Origin: Clostridia bacterium
GTDB lineage: Bacteria > Bacillota > Clostridia > Christensenellales > Aristaeellaceae
Direction of reading: 5' to 3'
Length of the DNA: 64,000 bases
NCBI GenBank assembly: GCA_017501255.1
Contig: JAFVXE010000021.1
Coordinates: forward strand, 1-64,000
Shown: positions 7,352 to 15,728 of the stretch, piece by piece
Layout: each line of letters begins with the position of its first letter
Position numbering within the stretch: the stretch's first letter is position 1
Notes under the pieces: generated by a model
The model's input: the letters and a program-made list of their open reading frames with translations, nothing else
Told to the model about the DNA's origin: nothing
Database searches by the model: none
Program-made: the position numbers and the translations under genes

Positions 7352-9514
7352 TTATGCCTTTGCCTTGGGCGGAAGCATGGTCAGAGCGATGCGTTGCTTC
7401 TTCACATCCACATCCACAACCCACACCTTGACCACATCCCCCACCTTGACCACTTCCGAGGGATGCTTGATAAAGCGGGTAGACATCCGGCTGATATGCA
7501 CAAGGCCATCCTGATGGACGCCGATATCCACAAAGGCGCCAAAGTCAATCACATTGCGGACAGTGCCCATCAATTCCATGCCGGGAGCCAGATCCTTGAT
7601 ATCCAGCACATCGGTGCGCAAAATGGGCTTGGGCAGGTCATCACGGGGGTCACGGCCGGGTTTCTGAAGTTCACGGACAATATCCTTCAATGTGGGTTCA
7701 CCCACATTCAGTTCCTCAGCCAGCGCCTTGAGACCACGCTCTTCCACACGCTGGTTCAGATCAGCCAATTTGCCGCCCTTGATATCGCTGAGCTGATAGC
7801 CCAACGTTTCCAGCAGGGCTTTGGCAGCGGGATAGCTTTCCGGGTGAACGGCTGTGGCATCCAAGGCATTCTTGCTGTCCCGGACACGGAGGAAGCCAGC
7901 GCACTGTTCAAAGGCTTTCGGCCCCAGTTTAGGCACCTTCTTCAACTGCGCACGGGATTCAATACCATTTTCCTCCCGGTAAGCCACAATGTTTTTCGCC
8001 AGCGCCGGACCAATGCCCGCCACATGGGAAAGCAGCGAGGGCGAAGCGGTGCTCAGTTCCACGCCCACATTGTTCACGCAGCTCTCCACAACGCCATCCA
8101 GGGTTTCCTCCAGCTGGCTTTCCTTCAGGTCGTGCTGATACTGGCCAACGCCGATGGCCTTGGGATCGATCTTCACCAGCTCCGCCAGCGGATCCTGCAT
8201 ACGGCGGGCAATGCTGACAGCGCTGCGCAGGGATACATCGAACTGGGGAAACTCCTCGGCTGCCAGCTTGCTGGCAGAGTACACGGATGCGCCCGCTTCG
8301 CTGACGATCATATAGGCAGTGCCAGGATTCAGATCAGGCAGCAGAGAAGCAATAAACTGTTCCGCTTCCCGGGAGGCGGTACCGTTGCCGATGGCAATGG
8401 CCGTTACGCCAAACTTCTTGCACATGGCGGTGATTTCCTGACGGGCACGGGCTTTGGCAGCCTCCTGACCGGGAAGGGTGAAATGGCCCACACCGGTAGC
8501 CAGTACCTTGCCGTTTTCATCTACCACGGCCAGCTTGCAGCCGGTACGGAAGCCCGGGTCAACCCCCAGGGTAATCCGGCCCTTTACCGGGGGAGCCATC
8601 AACAGCTGATGCAGATTCTTACCAAACACCTGAATGGCAGCAGTGCCTGCCCGTTCGGTCAGTTCATTGCGGATTTCCCGCTCCAGGCTGGGCTTGATCA
8701 GGCGATCCCAGGCATCCTGAGTGGTCAGCTTCACCTGCGCTGTGGTCACGCTGCCTTCCCGGACAAAGGCCTTATCCAGCACACCCACGGAAGCTTCATC
8801 ATCCATACGGATGGCTACTTTCAGGAATTCTTCCCGCTCGCCGCGATTGATGGCCAGAATCCGATGGCCGGGCAGCGAACGGATCTCCTGCGAAAACTCG
8901 TAATACATACTGTATACACTGTCTTCATCCTTGGCCTTGCGGCTTTCGATCACGCCCGTACGGTAGCACAGCGCACGCAAAGCCTTGCGGGCATCCGCAT
9001 CGTCGCTCATCTGCTCGGAGAGAATATCCCGGGCGCCCTGTAGGGCTTCCTCTGCGGTAGCTACACCTTTCTCTTCGTTGATAAAGGGCTTGGCCAAATC
9101 TTCCGGGGTACCGGTTTTCACATTCTGCATCAACAGTTGCAGAGCCAGCGGTTCCAGCCCCTTTTCCTTGGCGATGGTGGCACGGGTGCGCCGCTTGGGA
9201 CGGAAGGGGCGGTAAATATCCTCCAACTCAGCCAGCGTGGTAGCCGCAGCCAGCTTCTGACTGATTTCATCCGTCAGATTGCCCTGTTCAGTCAGGGTGT
9301 TTTCAATTTCGCTGCGGCGTTTTTCCAAGCCGCGCAGATACTGCAGACGTTCAAAAATTTCACGGAGCACCTGATCGTCCAGCGAACCGGTCAACTCCTT
9401 GCGGTAACGGGCAATAAAGGGAATGGTATTGCCGTCATCAATCAATTTCAGCACATTCTCACACTGTACTGCTGCCAGATGGAACTCCTGACAAAGCGTT
9501 GCTTTGATATCCAA
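7352..9514 (-). CDS. tex: Tex-family RNA-binding transcription accessory protein
   Basis: A 720-residue protein, typical for Tex. The N-terminal helical region is followed by a YqgF/RNase H-like domain (starting near residue 325, LGVDPGFRTGCKLAVVD), helix-hairpin-helix motifs (VAGIGPALAKNIVAYREENG; KVPKLGPKAFEQ) and a C-terminal S1 RNA-binding domain (about 643-715, GTVRNVIDFGAFVDIGV). Tex acts in the cytoplasm and affects transcription and RNA turnover; its exact role in Clostridia is not settled. It appears to be a single gene, with no same-strand gene close upstream. The tRNA-Ala promoter lies just beyond its stop codon. Confidence 0.95.
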   Translation of the reverse strand: MDIKATLCQEFHLAAVQCENVLKLIDDGNTIPFIARYRKELTGSLDDQVLREIFERLQYLRGLEKRRSEIENTLTEQGNLTDEISQKLAAATTLAELEDIYRPFRPKRRTRATIAKEKGLEPLALQLLMQNVKTGTPEDLAKPFINEEKGVATAEEALQGARDILSEQMSDDADARKALRALCYRTGVIESRKAKDEDSVYSMYYEFSQEIRSLPGHRILAINRGEREEFLKVAIRMDDEASVGVLDKAFVREGSVTTAQVKLTTQDAWDRLIKPSLEREIRNELTERAGTAAIQVFGKNLHQLLMAPPVKGRITLGVDPGFRTGCKLAVVDENGKVLATGVGHFTLPGQEAAKARARQEITAMCKKFGVTAIAIGNGTASREAEQFIASLLPDLNPGTAYMIVSEAGASVYSASKLAAEEFPQFDVSLRSAVSIARRMQDPLAELVKIDPKAIGVGQYQHDLKESQLEETLDGVVESCVNNVGVELSTASPSLLSHVAGIGPALAKNIVAYREENGIESRAQLKKVPKLGPKAFEQCAGFLRVRDSKNALDATAVHPESYPAAKALLETLGYQLSDIKGGKLADLNQRVEERGLKALAEELNVGEPTLKDIVRELQKPGRDPRDDLPKPILRTDVLDIKDLAPGMELMGTVRNVIDFGAFVDIGVHQDGLVHISRMSTRFIKHPSEVVKVGDVVKVWVVDVDVKKQRIALTMLPPKAKA

Positions 9515-9599
9515 GTTCGTCTCATCCTTTCCTGTTGCAAATGAACATTGTTATCTTATCACAAAACAACGTTATTTTCCAGCCAAAACCGCATGGGCA

Positions 9600-9628
9600 T
9601 TGACGGCACCGAATGGATTTTATACAAT
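9600..9628 (+). promoter_or_regulatory. Promoter of the YbaK-like gene
   Basis: TTGACG (9600-9605), a 17-base spacer and TACAAT (9623-9628), then AGGAGG at 9644-9649. Confidence 0.72.
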
Positions 9629-9657
9629 AATCACCGTGGAAACAGGAGGGTCAGACG

Positions 9658-10188
9658 ATGCTGAATACCAACGAAGTCCGTCAGGAAATACTGTCATTTC
9701 TCAATGAGCAAAAAATCCCCTATGAATATCACGAGCATGAAAAGGCGCATACCATCGAAGATTGTCTCGCCATGCCCTTTATCACCGCAGATGTGACCAT
9801 CTGCCGCAATCTATTTCTGTGTAACCGTCAGCAGAGCCAGTTTTATCTGCTGTTGCTTCGCCCGTTGACTGCCTTTCGGACTTCCATCGTCAGCAAAGCA
9901 TTGGGTTCCAGCAGGCTCAGCTTTGCGCCGGAGGATGCGCTGCCACAGCTGCTGCACCTGACCAGCGGCAGCGTCAGTCCCCTGGGGCTGTTTTACGACA
10001 AAGAACATCTCATTACCCTGGCAGCAGAAAAAGCGATACTGGATACCCCACGCATTGCTTTCCATCCCTGCGACAATCATGCCACCGTCATCTTCAGCCA
10101 GGCGGCTTTCTGGCAACGGGTGCTGCCGGCGCTGGGGGTTAACCCTGTGATGATCGATGTGGAAATTCCTCCGCAAATTACGGTATAG
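9658..10188 (+). CDS. YbaK/ProX-type aminoacyl-tRNA deacylase
   Basis: A 176-residue protein with a YbaK/prolyl-tRNA-editing fold spanning most of its length. Visible family features are TCRNLFLCNRQQSQFYLLLL, the FRTSIVSKALGSSRLSFAP segment and LTSGSVSPLGLFYD. This layout is closest to the ProX branch, which hydrolyses Ala-tRNA(Pro) made in error by ProRS; specificity for Ala is inferred from overall resemblance. It is a stand-alone gene with its own promoter, a good AGGAGG site and the ybaB promoter immediately after its stop codon. Confidence 0.87.
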   Translation: MLNTNEVRQEILSFLNEQKIPYEYHEHEKAHTIEDCLAMPFITADVTICRNLFLCNRQQSQFYLLLLRPLTAFRTSIVSKALGSSRLSFAPEDALPQLLHLTSGSVSPLGLFYDKEHLITLAAEKAILDTPRIAFHPCDNHATVIFSQAAFWQRVLPALGVNPVMIDVEIPPQITV

Positions 10189-10189
10189 C

Positions 10190-10218
10190 TTGCTTTTTTG
10201 CCAAAAACATTGTATGAT
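10190..10218 (+). promoter_or_regulatory. Promoter of ybaB-recR
   Basis: TTGCTT (10190-10195), a 17-base spacer and TATGAT (10213-10218). The roughly 90-base leader up to 10311 holds only a short CCTGC-ATC-GCAGG hairpin. Confidence 0.72.
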
Positions 10219-10311
10219 GATAAGAGCAGCCGGACGGATGTTCCCATACGGCAGCACAGCATATGACAACTCTCCTGCATCGCAGGAATGAACGCAATGG
10301 AGGAATGAACA

Positions 10312-10653
10312 ATGGCCAGAAACAATCACTTTGGCGGTTTTGGCGGCGGCGCCAATATGCAGCAGCTGATGCGTCAGGCACAGAAGCTTCAGGAGCAGAT
10401 GACCAAGGTCCAGGAAGATATCGAAAACCGTGAATTCACTGCCCAGGCTGGCGGCGGCATGGTTTCCGTTACTGTCAGCGGTAAGAAGGAACTGACCAAT
10501 ATCACCATCAATCCTGACTGCGTGGATCCCGACGATGTGGAAATGCTGCAGGATATGATCATGGCCGCTGTGAATGAAGCCCTGCGCACTGCCGAAGAAA
10601 CCCGCAACGCCGAAATGAGCCGTCTGGCTCCCGGCATGGGCGGTATGTTCTAA
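10312..10653 (+). CDS. YbaB/EbfC family nucleoid-associated protein
   Basis: A 113-residue protein beginning MARNNHFGGFGGGANMQQLMRQAQKL, with the KLQEQMTKVQEDIENREFTAQAGGGMVSVTVSG core of the family. YbaB proteins are small dimeric DNA-binding proteins of the nucleoid and nearly always precede recR, as here with a 3-bp gap. dnaX, which often heads this cluster, is absent; instead the pair has its own promoter. The Met-Gly-rich C-terminus (SRLAPGMGGMF) is usual for the family. Confidence 0.95.
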   Translation: MARNNHFGGFGGGANMQQLMRQAQKLQEQMTKVQEDIENREFTAQAGGGMVSVTVSGKKELTNITINPDCVDPDDVEMLQDMIMAAVNEALRTAEETRNAEMSRLAPGMGGMF

Positions 10654-10656
10654 CCC

Positions 10657-11256
10657 ATGGCCCAACAGCTGGAACCCATTGCCAAAATGGTGGCGCAATT
10701 GTCCCGTTTGCCCGGCATTGGTCAGAAAAGCGCACAGCGGCTTGCCTATCACATTATCAGTATGCCGTTGGAGGATGTGCGGGAGTTGGCCTCTGCTGTT
10801 TATCAGGGGCGGAAAGCCATCCAGTACTGCCAGGTATGCGGCAACTATGCAACTGGCGAAACGTGTTCCATTTGTGAGAACACCCGCCGCCACAATGGTC
10901 AGATCTGCGTGGTGCGTGACCCCCGGGATGTAGCCGCCATTGAACGGATGCGGGATTTTCAGGGCACCTATCATGTGCTCCATGGCACCCTTTCCCCCAT
11001 GGATGGCATCGGCCCGGAGGATATTCGCATCAAGGAATTGCTGAGCAGGCTGTCCGATGGCGCTGTGAAGGAAGTCATCATCGCTACCAATCCCGATATT
11101 GAGGGCGAGGCCACCGCATCCTACATTGCCAGGCTGATCAAACCCATGGGATTGCTGGTAACCCGCATTGCTCACGGCGTACCGGTGGGCAGCGACTTGG
11201 AATATGCCGACGAAATCACCCTGGCCAAAGCCATCGAAGGCCGACGGGAAATGTAA
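10657..11256 (+). CDS. recR: Recombination protein RecR
   Basis: A 199-residue protein of standard RecR length. In order it has a helix-hairpin-helix (SRLPGIGQKSAQRLAYHII), a four-cysteine zinc finger (CQVCGNYATGETCSIC, near residues 58-73), a Toprim domain (ICVVRDPRDVAAIER, then EVIIATNPDIEGEATASYIA) and a C-terminal RecR motif (RIAHGVPVGSDLEYADEITL). RecR acts with RecO and RecF to load RecA at single-strand gaps. It is co-transcribed with ybaB and ends in a strong terminator. Confidence 0.98.
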   Translation: MAQQLEPIAKMVAQLSRLPGIGQKSAQRLAYHIISMPLEDVRELASAVYQGRKAIQYCQVCGNYATGETCSICENTRRHNGQICVVRDPRDVAAIERMRDFQGTYHVLHGTLSPMDGIGPEDIRIKELLSRLSDGAVKEVIIATNPDIEGEATASYIARLIKPMGLLVTRIAHGVPVGSDLEYADEITLAKAIEGRREM

Positions 11257-11269
11257 TATCAACACATCA

Positions 11270-11319
11270 GGCGGCTTTTGCCCCTCTCCCTCCATGGGAA
11301 TGGAGCAAAGCCGCCTTTT
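11270..11319 (+). terminator. Terminator of ybaB-recR
   Basis: GGCGGCTTTTGC (11270-11281) pairs with GCAAAGCCGCC (11305-11315) with one bulged base, followed by TTTTC. Confidence 0.85.
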
Positions 11320-11351
11320 CAGACCATTACAACCGAACGGAGGTTCCCCTC

Positions 11352-12758
11352 ATGCCGCAAATCGACATTGTTTCTTTGATACCATGGTTTCTTTTGCTGG
11401 TTTTTGGAGTGGTCATCCTGCTGCTTGTGACAGTGCTTATTTTCCTTGGCACCCACCGGCACCAGACCGAACAACTGCTGGATATTCTGCAAAAACAAAA
11501 TGCAGAAAGTATCGATTATCTCCGGGATGACATCAGCGCTCAAGCGGTTGCCCAGCGGGAAGAATTGCAAAGCGGTCTTCACCGTTCCAGTGAGTCCATC
11601 ATGAACATGATGAGCAGCGTAATGAAGCTTCAAGCCGAACAGGTAAACACCCTGCTCAAACAGAGCCATGAAAATTCCCTTGCCTTTGACCGCCGTCAGC
11701 AGACCATGCAGCAGATTACCGAGGAAAGCCTGCGCCGCATGGAAAACCGTGCGCTGACTGCCGATACGCAGGCTGCTTCCCTGATTACCCAGAACGATCA
11801 GCGCATGGAAGCGCTCCGGCTGGCTGTCGAAACTGGGCTTACCCAGATGCGTACCGAAAACGGGCAGAAGCTGGAAGAGATGCGCCGCACGGTGGATGAA
11901 AAGCTGAATGATACATTGGAAAAGCGCCTTTCCGGCAGTTTTGAACAGGTCAGCCAGCGCTTGGAGCAGGTTTACCGCTCATTGGGCGAGATGAACACCC
12001 TTGCCAGCGGCGTTGGCGATTTGAAGCGAATGCTGGGCAATGTGAAAACCCGTGGCATCTGGGGCGAGATGCAGCTGGGTGCATTGCTGGAACAGGCGCT
12101 GACCGCCAGCCAGTACGAGCGCAATGTGGCGGTTGTACCGGGGGCATCCGAGCGGGTGGAGTTTGCTGTCTGCCTGCCCGGACGCGATGGGGACAGCCGC
12201 TTGTACCTGCCCATTGACAGCAAATTTCCCCAGGAGGATTACGCCAGACTGACCGAAGCCGCCGAAACCGGCGATGCCGTTGCTACAGAGGCAGCTCGGA
12301 AGGGACTTATCAATGCCGTCCGTGTGGAGGCAAAGCGCATTGGGAAATACATCGCTCCCCCCTATACCACTGATTTTGCCGTTATGTTCCTGCCTTTGGA
12401 AGGGCTGTATGCCGAAGTGATGCGCCACTCGGATGTGGTGGAAGCCTTGCAGCGGCAGCAGCGTATCCTGATCGCCGGCCCAAGCACACTGCTTGCTTTG
12501 CTCAACAGCCTGCAAATGGGCTTCCGCACCCTTGCCATTGAGCAGCGTTCCGCAGAGGTATGGAAACTCCTTGGCGCTGTCAAAACCGAGTTCGGCACCT
12601 TTGCCCAGCTGCTGGCCAAAACCCAGGAAAAGCTGCAACAGGCTACAGACAGCATCGATACTGCATTTGTGCGTACGAAGAAAATCGAAAAGCGTCTGAG
12701 GAATGTGGAAGCGCTGGAAACGGAAAGCACAGCTGCTTTATTGAATCCCGAGGATTAA
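11352..12758 (+). CDS. rmuC: RmuC-family DNA recombination protein
   Basis: A 468-residue protein with an N-terminal membrane segment (about residues 5-31), a long coiled coil (about 35-200, rich in Gln/Glu/Arg) and a C-terminal RmuC domain (about 200-440) marked by NVKTRGIWGEMQLGALLEQ and LPIDSKFPQEDYARL. RmuC proteins limit recombination at inverted repeats; a nuclease activity is predicted for the C-terminal fold. GGAGG at 11339-11343 supports the start. It is a single gene with a terminator on either side. Confidence 0.94.
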   Translation: MPQIDIVSLIPWFLLLVFGVVILLLVTVLIFLGTHRHQTEQLLDILQKQNAESIDYLRDDISAQAVAQREELQSGLHRSSESIMNMMSSVMKLQAEQVNTLLKQSHENSLAFDRRQQTMQQITEESLRRMENRALTADTQAASLITQNDQRMEALRLAVETGLTQMRTENGQKLEEMRRTVDEKLNDTLEKRLSGSFEQVSQRLEQVYRSLGEMNTLASGVGDLKRMLGNVKTRGIWGEMQLGALLEQALTASQYERNVAVVPGASERVEFAVCLPGRDGDSRLYLPIDSKFPQEDYARLTEAAETGDAVATEAARKGLINAVRVEAKRIGKYIAPPYTTDFAVMFLPLEGLYAEVMRHSDVVEALQRQQRILIAGPSTLLALLNSLQMGFRTLAIEQRSAEVWKLLGAVKTEFGTFAQLLAKTQEKLQQATDSIDTAFVRTKKIEKRLRNVEALETESTAALLNPED

Positions 12759-12772
12759 CCTTGATCGCACAA

Positions 12773-12822
12773 ACACAGCCCACCGCAAGGTAATCGCCAT
12801 GCGACGGGCTGTGTTTCATTAT
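12773..12822. terminator. Terminator between rmuC and the MBL gene
   Basis: ACACAGCCC (12773-12781) pairs with GGGCTGTGT (12806-12814), followed by TTCATTATT. The facing minus-strand gene ends at 12845, so it may work for both. Confidence 0.75.
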
Positions 12823-12844
12823 TCTTGATTTTTCGTCAGGCGTT

Positions 12845-13486
12845 TTAAATCTCCAGTACCACTACAGGTGTGCGCTCGCTCATATCCCCGGCGGTTGCCC
12901 GCATCAGAGGCATGGTGGTTGCATCACAGTTGGCAATTTGCAGGAAATCTTCCAGCGTGGTTACCTGCATCTCCGGGTTGTACTGGGTTCGATAGTGCAT
13001 GGGAATGCATACAGTGGGCTGAATCATCTGCATCACTTGCAGTGCTTCCTTGGCATCCACTGTGTACTTGCCGCCCACGGGCAAAAGAAGAATGTCCAGT
13101 TTGCCAATGGCTTTCAGCTGTTCATCCGTAGGCAGATGTCCCAAGTCGCCTGCATGACCGATCCGCAGGCCTTCCGCTTCCACCACAAAGAACAGGTTGT
13201 TCCCCCGATGAGCGCCCTGATGGTGATCGTGAAAAGTAGGAATGCCGGTAATGGTCACACCTTTGGGATGAATGGCGTGCACACCAGCCGTGTCAATGCT
13301 GCGGTTCTCGGTGGTGATGGCAGCAATACCGTCATGATCGTAATGATGATGGCTCATGGTCACCACATCAGCAGCGATCCTGCGGCGGGGATATTGGTAC
13401 AGTTCATCATAGGGATCCATGGCAATCGTTGTGCCGTTTTCCAGCGTCAGGGTAAAAAAGGCGTGTCCGTAATAACGAAGAATCAT
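12845..13486 (-). CDS. Metallo-beta-lactamase-fold hydrolase
   Basis: A 213-residue protein from ATG 13486, preceded by AGGAGG. It opens MILRYYGHAFFTL and has the metal motif HHHYDH at residues 46-51 (HxHxDH), then GNNLFFVVEAEGLRIGHAGDLG with another metal-binding His/Asp, and PMHYRTQ near the end. This matches the single-domain UPF0173-like metal-dependent hydrolases; the substrate is unknown. Its start overlaps the stop of the upstream gene by 4 bp (ATGA), so it is translationally coupled to that uncharacterised protein. Confidence 0.9.
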   Translation of the reverse strand: MILRYYGHAFFTLTLENGTTIAMDPYDELYQYPRRRIAADVVTMSHHHYDHDGIAAITTENRSIDTAGVHAIHPKGVTITGIPTFHDHHQGAHRGNNLFFVVEAEGLRIGHAGDLGHLPTDEQLKAIGKLDILLLPVGGKYTVDAKEALQVMQMIQPTVCIPMHYRTQYNPEMQVTTLEDFLQIANCDATTMPLMRATAGDMSERTPVVVLEI

Positions 13487-14013
13487 TTGGCATCCTCCTG
13501 ACAGATGTATTGTTGAAGTGCGTGGCACGCTGCGGCGGGCAGCGGTTGCTTTCGGTTGAGGCAAGCCGTACATTGGCTTGTCAGCTGTGCAAGTTTGGGC
13601 TTGTTCTCCTCAGGGGAACAAGCCGTACATTTCAGCAAGCCCCGAAGGAGCGTGATTGGTTGCTGTTCAGCAGGGCATGGATGCGCTGCAAGCATCCGGT
13701 ATAGGGCATACACCGGATAAAGAATTTCCTTCCGGGGAAGGGGCAAAGGTTGGTTCCCTTCAGCAGCAAAAAGCGAGTCATTCAGCGGCAGATCAATTTG
13801 CCAAAGGCTGGTAGTTTCGTCAAAGCGTACAAGGAAACCAGCTTCCCGAAGATGGCTTTCTGCCAGCGTTCGTTCATGGTGCAAAAGCCGTCTTGGCAAG
13901 TCGCAAACCCAGATGCAGTCATCCTCGCGGCTCAATCGGAGCATGGCTTTCTGACCGGAAATGTTCTGAATCAACTGCCAAAGCGACTCCTGCCGTTTGA
14001 GCAGCTCAACCAT
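13483..14013 (-). CDS. Uncharacterised 176-residue protein
   Basis: No family is recognised. The protein is soluble by appearance (no signal peptide or membrane segment), leucine- and glutamine-rich. It contains two CTAC motifs (LLKCTACSPEENK and SQCTACLNRKQ) in its C-terminal third that could bind a metal or be redox-active. It sits between the DUF1934 gene (8-bp overlap upstream) and the metallo-hydrolase gene (4-bp overlap downstream), so all three are one operon. Conservation cannot be judged from this sequence alone. Confidence 0.75.
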   Translation of the reverse strand: MVELLKRQESLWQLIQNISGQKAMLRLSREDDCIWVCDLPRRLLHHERTLAESHLREAGFLVRFDETTSLWQIDLPLNDSLFAAEGNQPLPLPRKEILYPVYALYRMLAAHPCPAEQQPITLLRGLLKCTACSPEENKPKLAQLTSQCTACLNRKQPLPAAACHALQQYICQEDAK

Positions 14014-14437
14014 TCTTCACCATCACTTCCAGATGCAGCTCATGCATAGCGGCAAACTGCCCGTTCATATCCATCTGGTACACCAGAAATACCTCGCCGC
14101 CCTCCTCCGTCAGGTCATAGCTGAGGCGGGTGCAGAATACGGCGATATCCATCTCGCCAAAGGGTGTATGATAAATCCCCTCATACCGCTGGCCACGGGC
14201 GAACACCATCTGGGTGGCATATTTGCCTTCCCGGATCATGGTGACGGAATCATCCTTCACGGTCACCCTAACGGTCTGGGGCGGCAGATTCTCATCAAGC
14301 GTTTCCTGATAGCTGACAACTGCCTTTTCCTCATCCAGCATCAGCGTGCCGGCAGTCATCAGAGAAATGGGTTCCTCGCTGTCATCGTCCCGTCTGGCGC
14401 AGGAATGAATGGTTACAAGCACAGGGATTTCGTTCAT
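14006..14437 (-). CDS. DUF1934 (YwiB-like) beta-barrel protein
   Basis: A 143-residue protein of the DUF1934/YwiB family, predicted to adopt a calycin-like beta-barrel. Characteristic segments are VLVTIHSCARRDDDSEEPISLMTAGTL near the start and QRYEGIYHTPFGEMDIAVFCTRLSYDL in the middle. The molecular role is unknown. It is first of a three-gene operon and is divergent from ispE, sharing a short intergenic region; GGGGGAG upstream is its ribosome-binding site. Confidence 0.85.
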   Translation of the reverse strand: MNEIPVLVTIHSCARRDDDSEEPISLMTAGTLMLDEEKAVVSYQETLDENLPPQTVRVTVKDDSVTMIREGKYATQMVFARGQRYEGIYHTPFGEMDIAVFCTRLSYDLTEEGGEVFLVYQMDMNGQFAAMHELHLEVMVKNG

Positions 14438-14450
14438 TGGCGTCTCCCCC

Positions 14451-14479
14451 TTAACGAATCGTCAAAATAATGGTATAAT
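14451..14479 (+). promoter_or_regulatory. Promoter of ispE
   Basis: TTAACG (14451-14456), a 17-base spacer and TATAAT (14474-14479), then GAAGGAG at 14502-14508. Confidence 0.7.
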
Positions 14480-14516
14480 TCATCCATACTATACCACAAA
14501 CGAAGGAGCGGTTGCA

Positions 14517-15440
14517 ATGCTGCGGCTGGAAGCTCGGGCAAAAATCAACTGGACGCTGGATATTCTGGGAATCCGGGAGGATGGCTACCATCTGATGGAT
14601 ATGCTGATGCAGTCTGTTATGCTGGCGGATGAGATCACGCTGGAAGAAAGCGACCATATTGAGCTGCGCACCAAAGCCGGTCTGAATGGCCCATCCGCTG
14701 TTTCCAGCCAGGATGCAGCTGCCGAAGCTGTTCCTTTTGATGAGCGAAACATCGCTTATAAAGCGGCCCTTGCTTTGCAGCAGTATACCGGCTGTACCAA
14801 AGGAGCAAGCATCACCTTACAGAAAAACATTCCCTCCGGTGCGGGCATGGGCGGCGGCAGTGCTGATGCAGCAGCTGTTTTGGCGGGTTTGAACCAAATG
14901 TGGCAGCTGAACTTGTCCATGCAGGAGCTTTTGGCTATCGGCCTGAAACTGGGTGCAGATGTGCCCTTTATGCTCACTGGCGGTCTGGCACGGGTAGGGG
15001 GCATCGGCGAAAAAATCGAACGTCTCTCCCCTGCTCCCGCCGTTTGGCTGGTGCTGATCCAACCCTGTGACGGTCTCAGCACCAAAGAAATCTTTACTGC
15101 CTATGATAATCCCCACTCCGGCTTGACGATTGCCCATCCACGCACAGAGGATGCGCAAAAGGCGCTGCTGCGTAACGATTTGACAGCACTGGGCAGCGCT
15201 ATGGACAATGTGCTGGAAGGGATCAGCATCAGCAAGCGCCCCGCCATTGCAGGGACTGTTCAAATGCTGGAAAAACTTGGCGCCATTCGCGGGATGATGA
15301 CAGGCAGCGGATCGGTTGTGTACGGTGTCTTTGCGGATGAAGCTTCTGCAAGGGGAGCGCAGAATGCGCTTCGTGAAAAAGGAATTCCTGCTTTGATCAC
15401 TTGCACTGCGCAGGAAGGAATCATGGTTTACGAAATTTGA
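14517..15440 (+). CDS. ispE: 4-diphosphocytidyl-2-C-methyl-D-erythritol kinase
   Basis: A 307-residue GHMP kinase from ATG 14517 (GAAGGAG site upstream). The N-terminal LEARAKINWTLDILGIREDGYH is diagnostic of IspE, the ATP-binding GHMP motif is IPSGAGMGGGSADAAA, and the C-terminal motif GAIRGMMTGSGSVVYG is present. IspE phosphorylates CDP-methylerythritol in the non-mevalonate isoprenoid pathway, so this organism is expected to make isoprenoids by the MEP route. An insertion of about 15 residues (LNGPSAVSSQDAAAE) near residue 60 is slightly longer than usual. It is a single gene just upstream of tRNA-Trp. Confidence 0.96.
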   Translation: MLRLEARAKINWTLDILGIREDGYHLMDMLMQSVMLADEITLEESDHIELRTKAGLNGPSAVSSQDAAAEAVPFDERNIAYKAALALQQYTGCTKGASITLQKNIPSGAGMGGGSADAAAVLAGLNQMWQLNLSMQELLAIGLKLGADVPFMLTGGLARVGGIGEKIERLSPAPAVWLVLIQPCDGLSTKEIFTAYDNPHSGLTIAHPRTEDAQKALLRNDLTALGSAMDNVLEGISISKRPAIAGTVQMLEKLGAIRGMMTGSGSVVYGVFADEASARGAQNALREKGIPALITCTAQEGIMVYEI

Positions 15441-15459
15441 TGATTCGACAATTTTATGC

Positions 15460-15488
15460 TTGACAGACATAGCACTTATGTGTATAAT
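15460..15488 (+). promoter_or_regulatory. Promoter of tRNA-Trp copy 1 with overlapping palindrome
   Basis: TTGACA (15460-15465), a 17-base spacer and TATAAT (15483-15488). AGCACTTATGT (15471-15481) and ACATAAAGTGCT (15489-15500) form a near-perfect inverted repeat centred on the -10. Confidence 0.85.
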
Positions 15489-15501
15489 ACATAAAGTGCT
15501 T

Positions 15502-15575
15502 AGGGGCATGGTGTAATGGTAACACGTGGGTCTCCAAAACCTTTGTTGAGGGTTCGAGTCCTTCTGCCCCTGCCA
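15502..15575 (+). tRNA. tRNA-Trp (anticodon CCA), copy 1
   Basis: A 74-nt tRNA. The acceptor AGGGGCA pairs with TGCCCCT, discriminator G and CCA are encoded, the loop CTCCAAA gives anticodon CCA and the T-arm is GAGGGTTCGAGTCCTTC. The outermost anticodon-stem position (27-43) is a T-T mismatch and position 28-42 is G-T. The sequence is identical to the copy at 17930. Confidence 0.95.
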
Positions 15576-15577
15576 AG

Positions 15578-15609
15578 AGAACCAGTTTCGTAAGAGACTG
15601 GTTCTTTTT
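15578..15609 (+). terminator. Terminator of tRNA-Trp copy 1
   Basis: AGAACCAGT (15578-15586) pairs with ACTGGTTCT (15597-15605), followed by TTTT. The same hairpin follows the other two copies. Confidence 0.88.
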
Positions 15610-15656
15610 CTATTCACTTTGCTATTCCTGCCCCGGATACCCATTCAGGCGGCTTC

Positions 15657-15685
15657 TTGAAATAAACACATATACAGTGTATAAT
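15657..15685 (+). promoter_or_regulatory. Promoter of the leucine-rich-repeat gene
   Basis: TTGAAA (15657-15662), a 17-base spacer and TATAAT (15680-15685). Confidence 0.75.
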
Positions 15686-15728
15686 TTGATATACTGCATA
15701 CGATAAAGAAGATTACATTGAGGAATCC

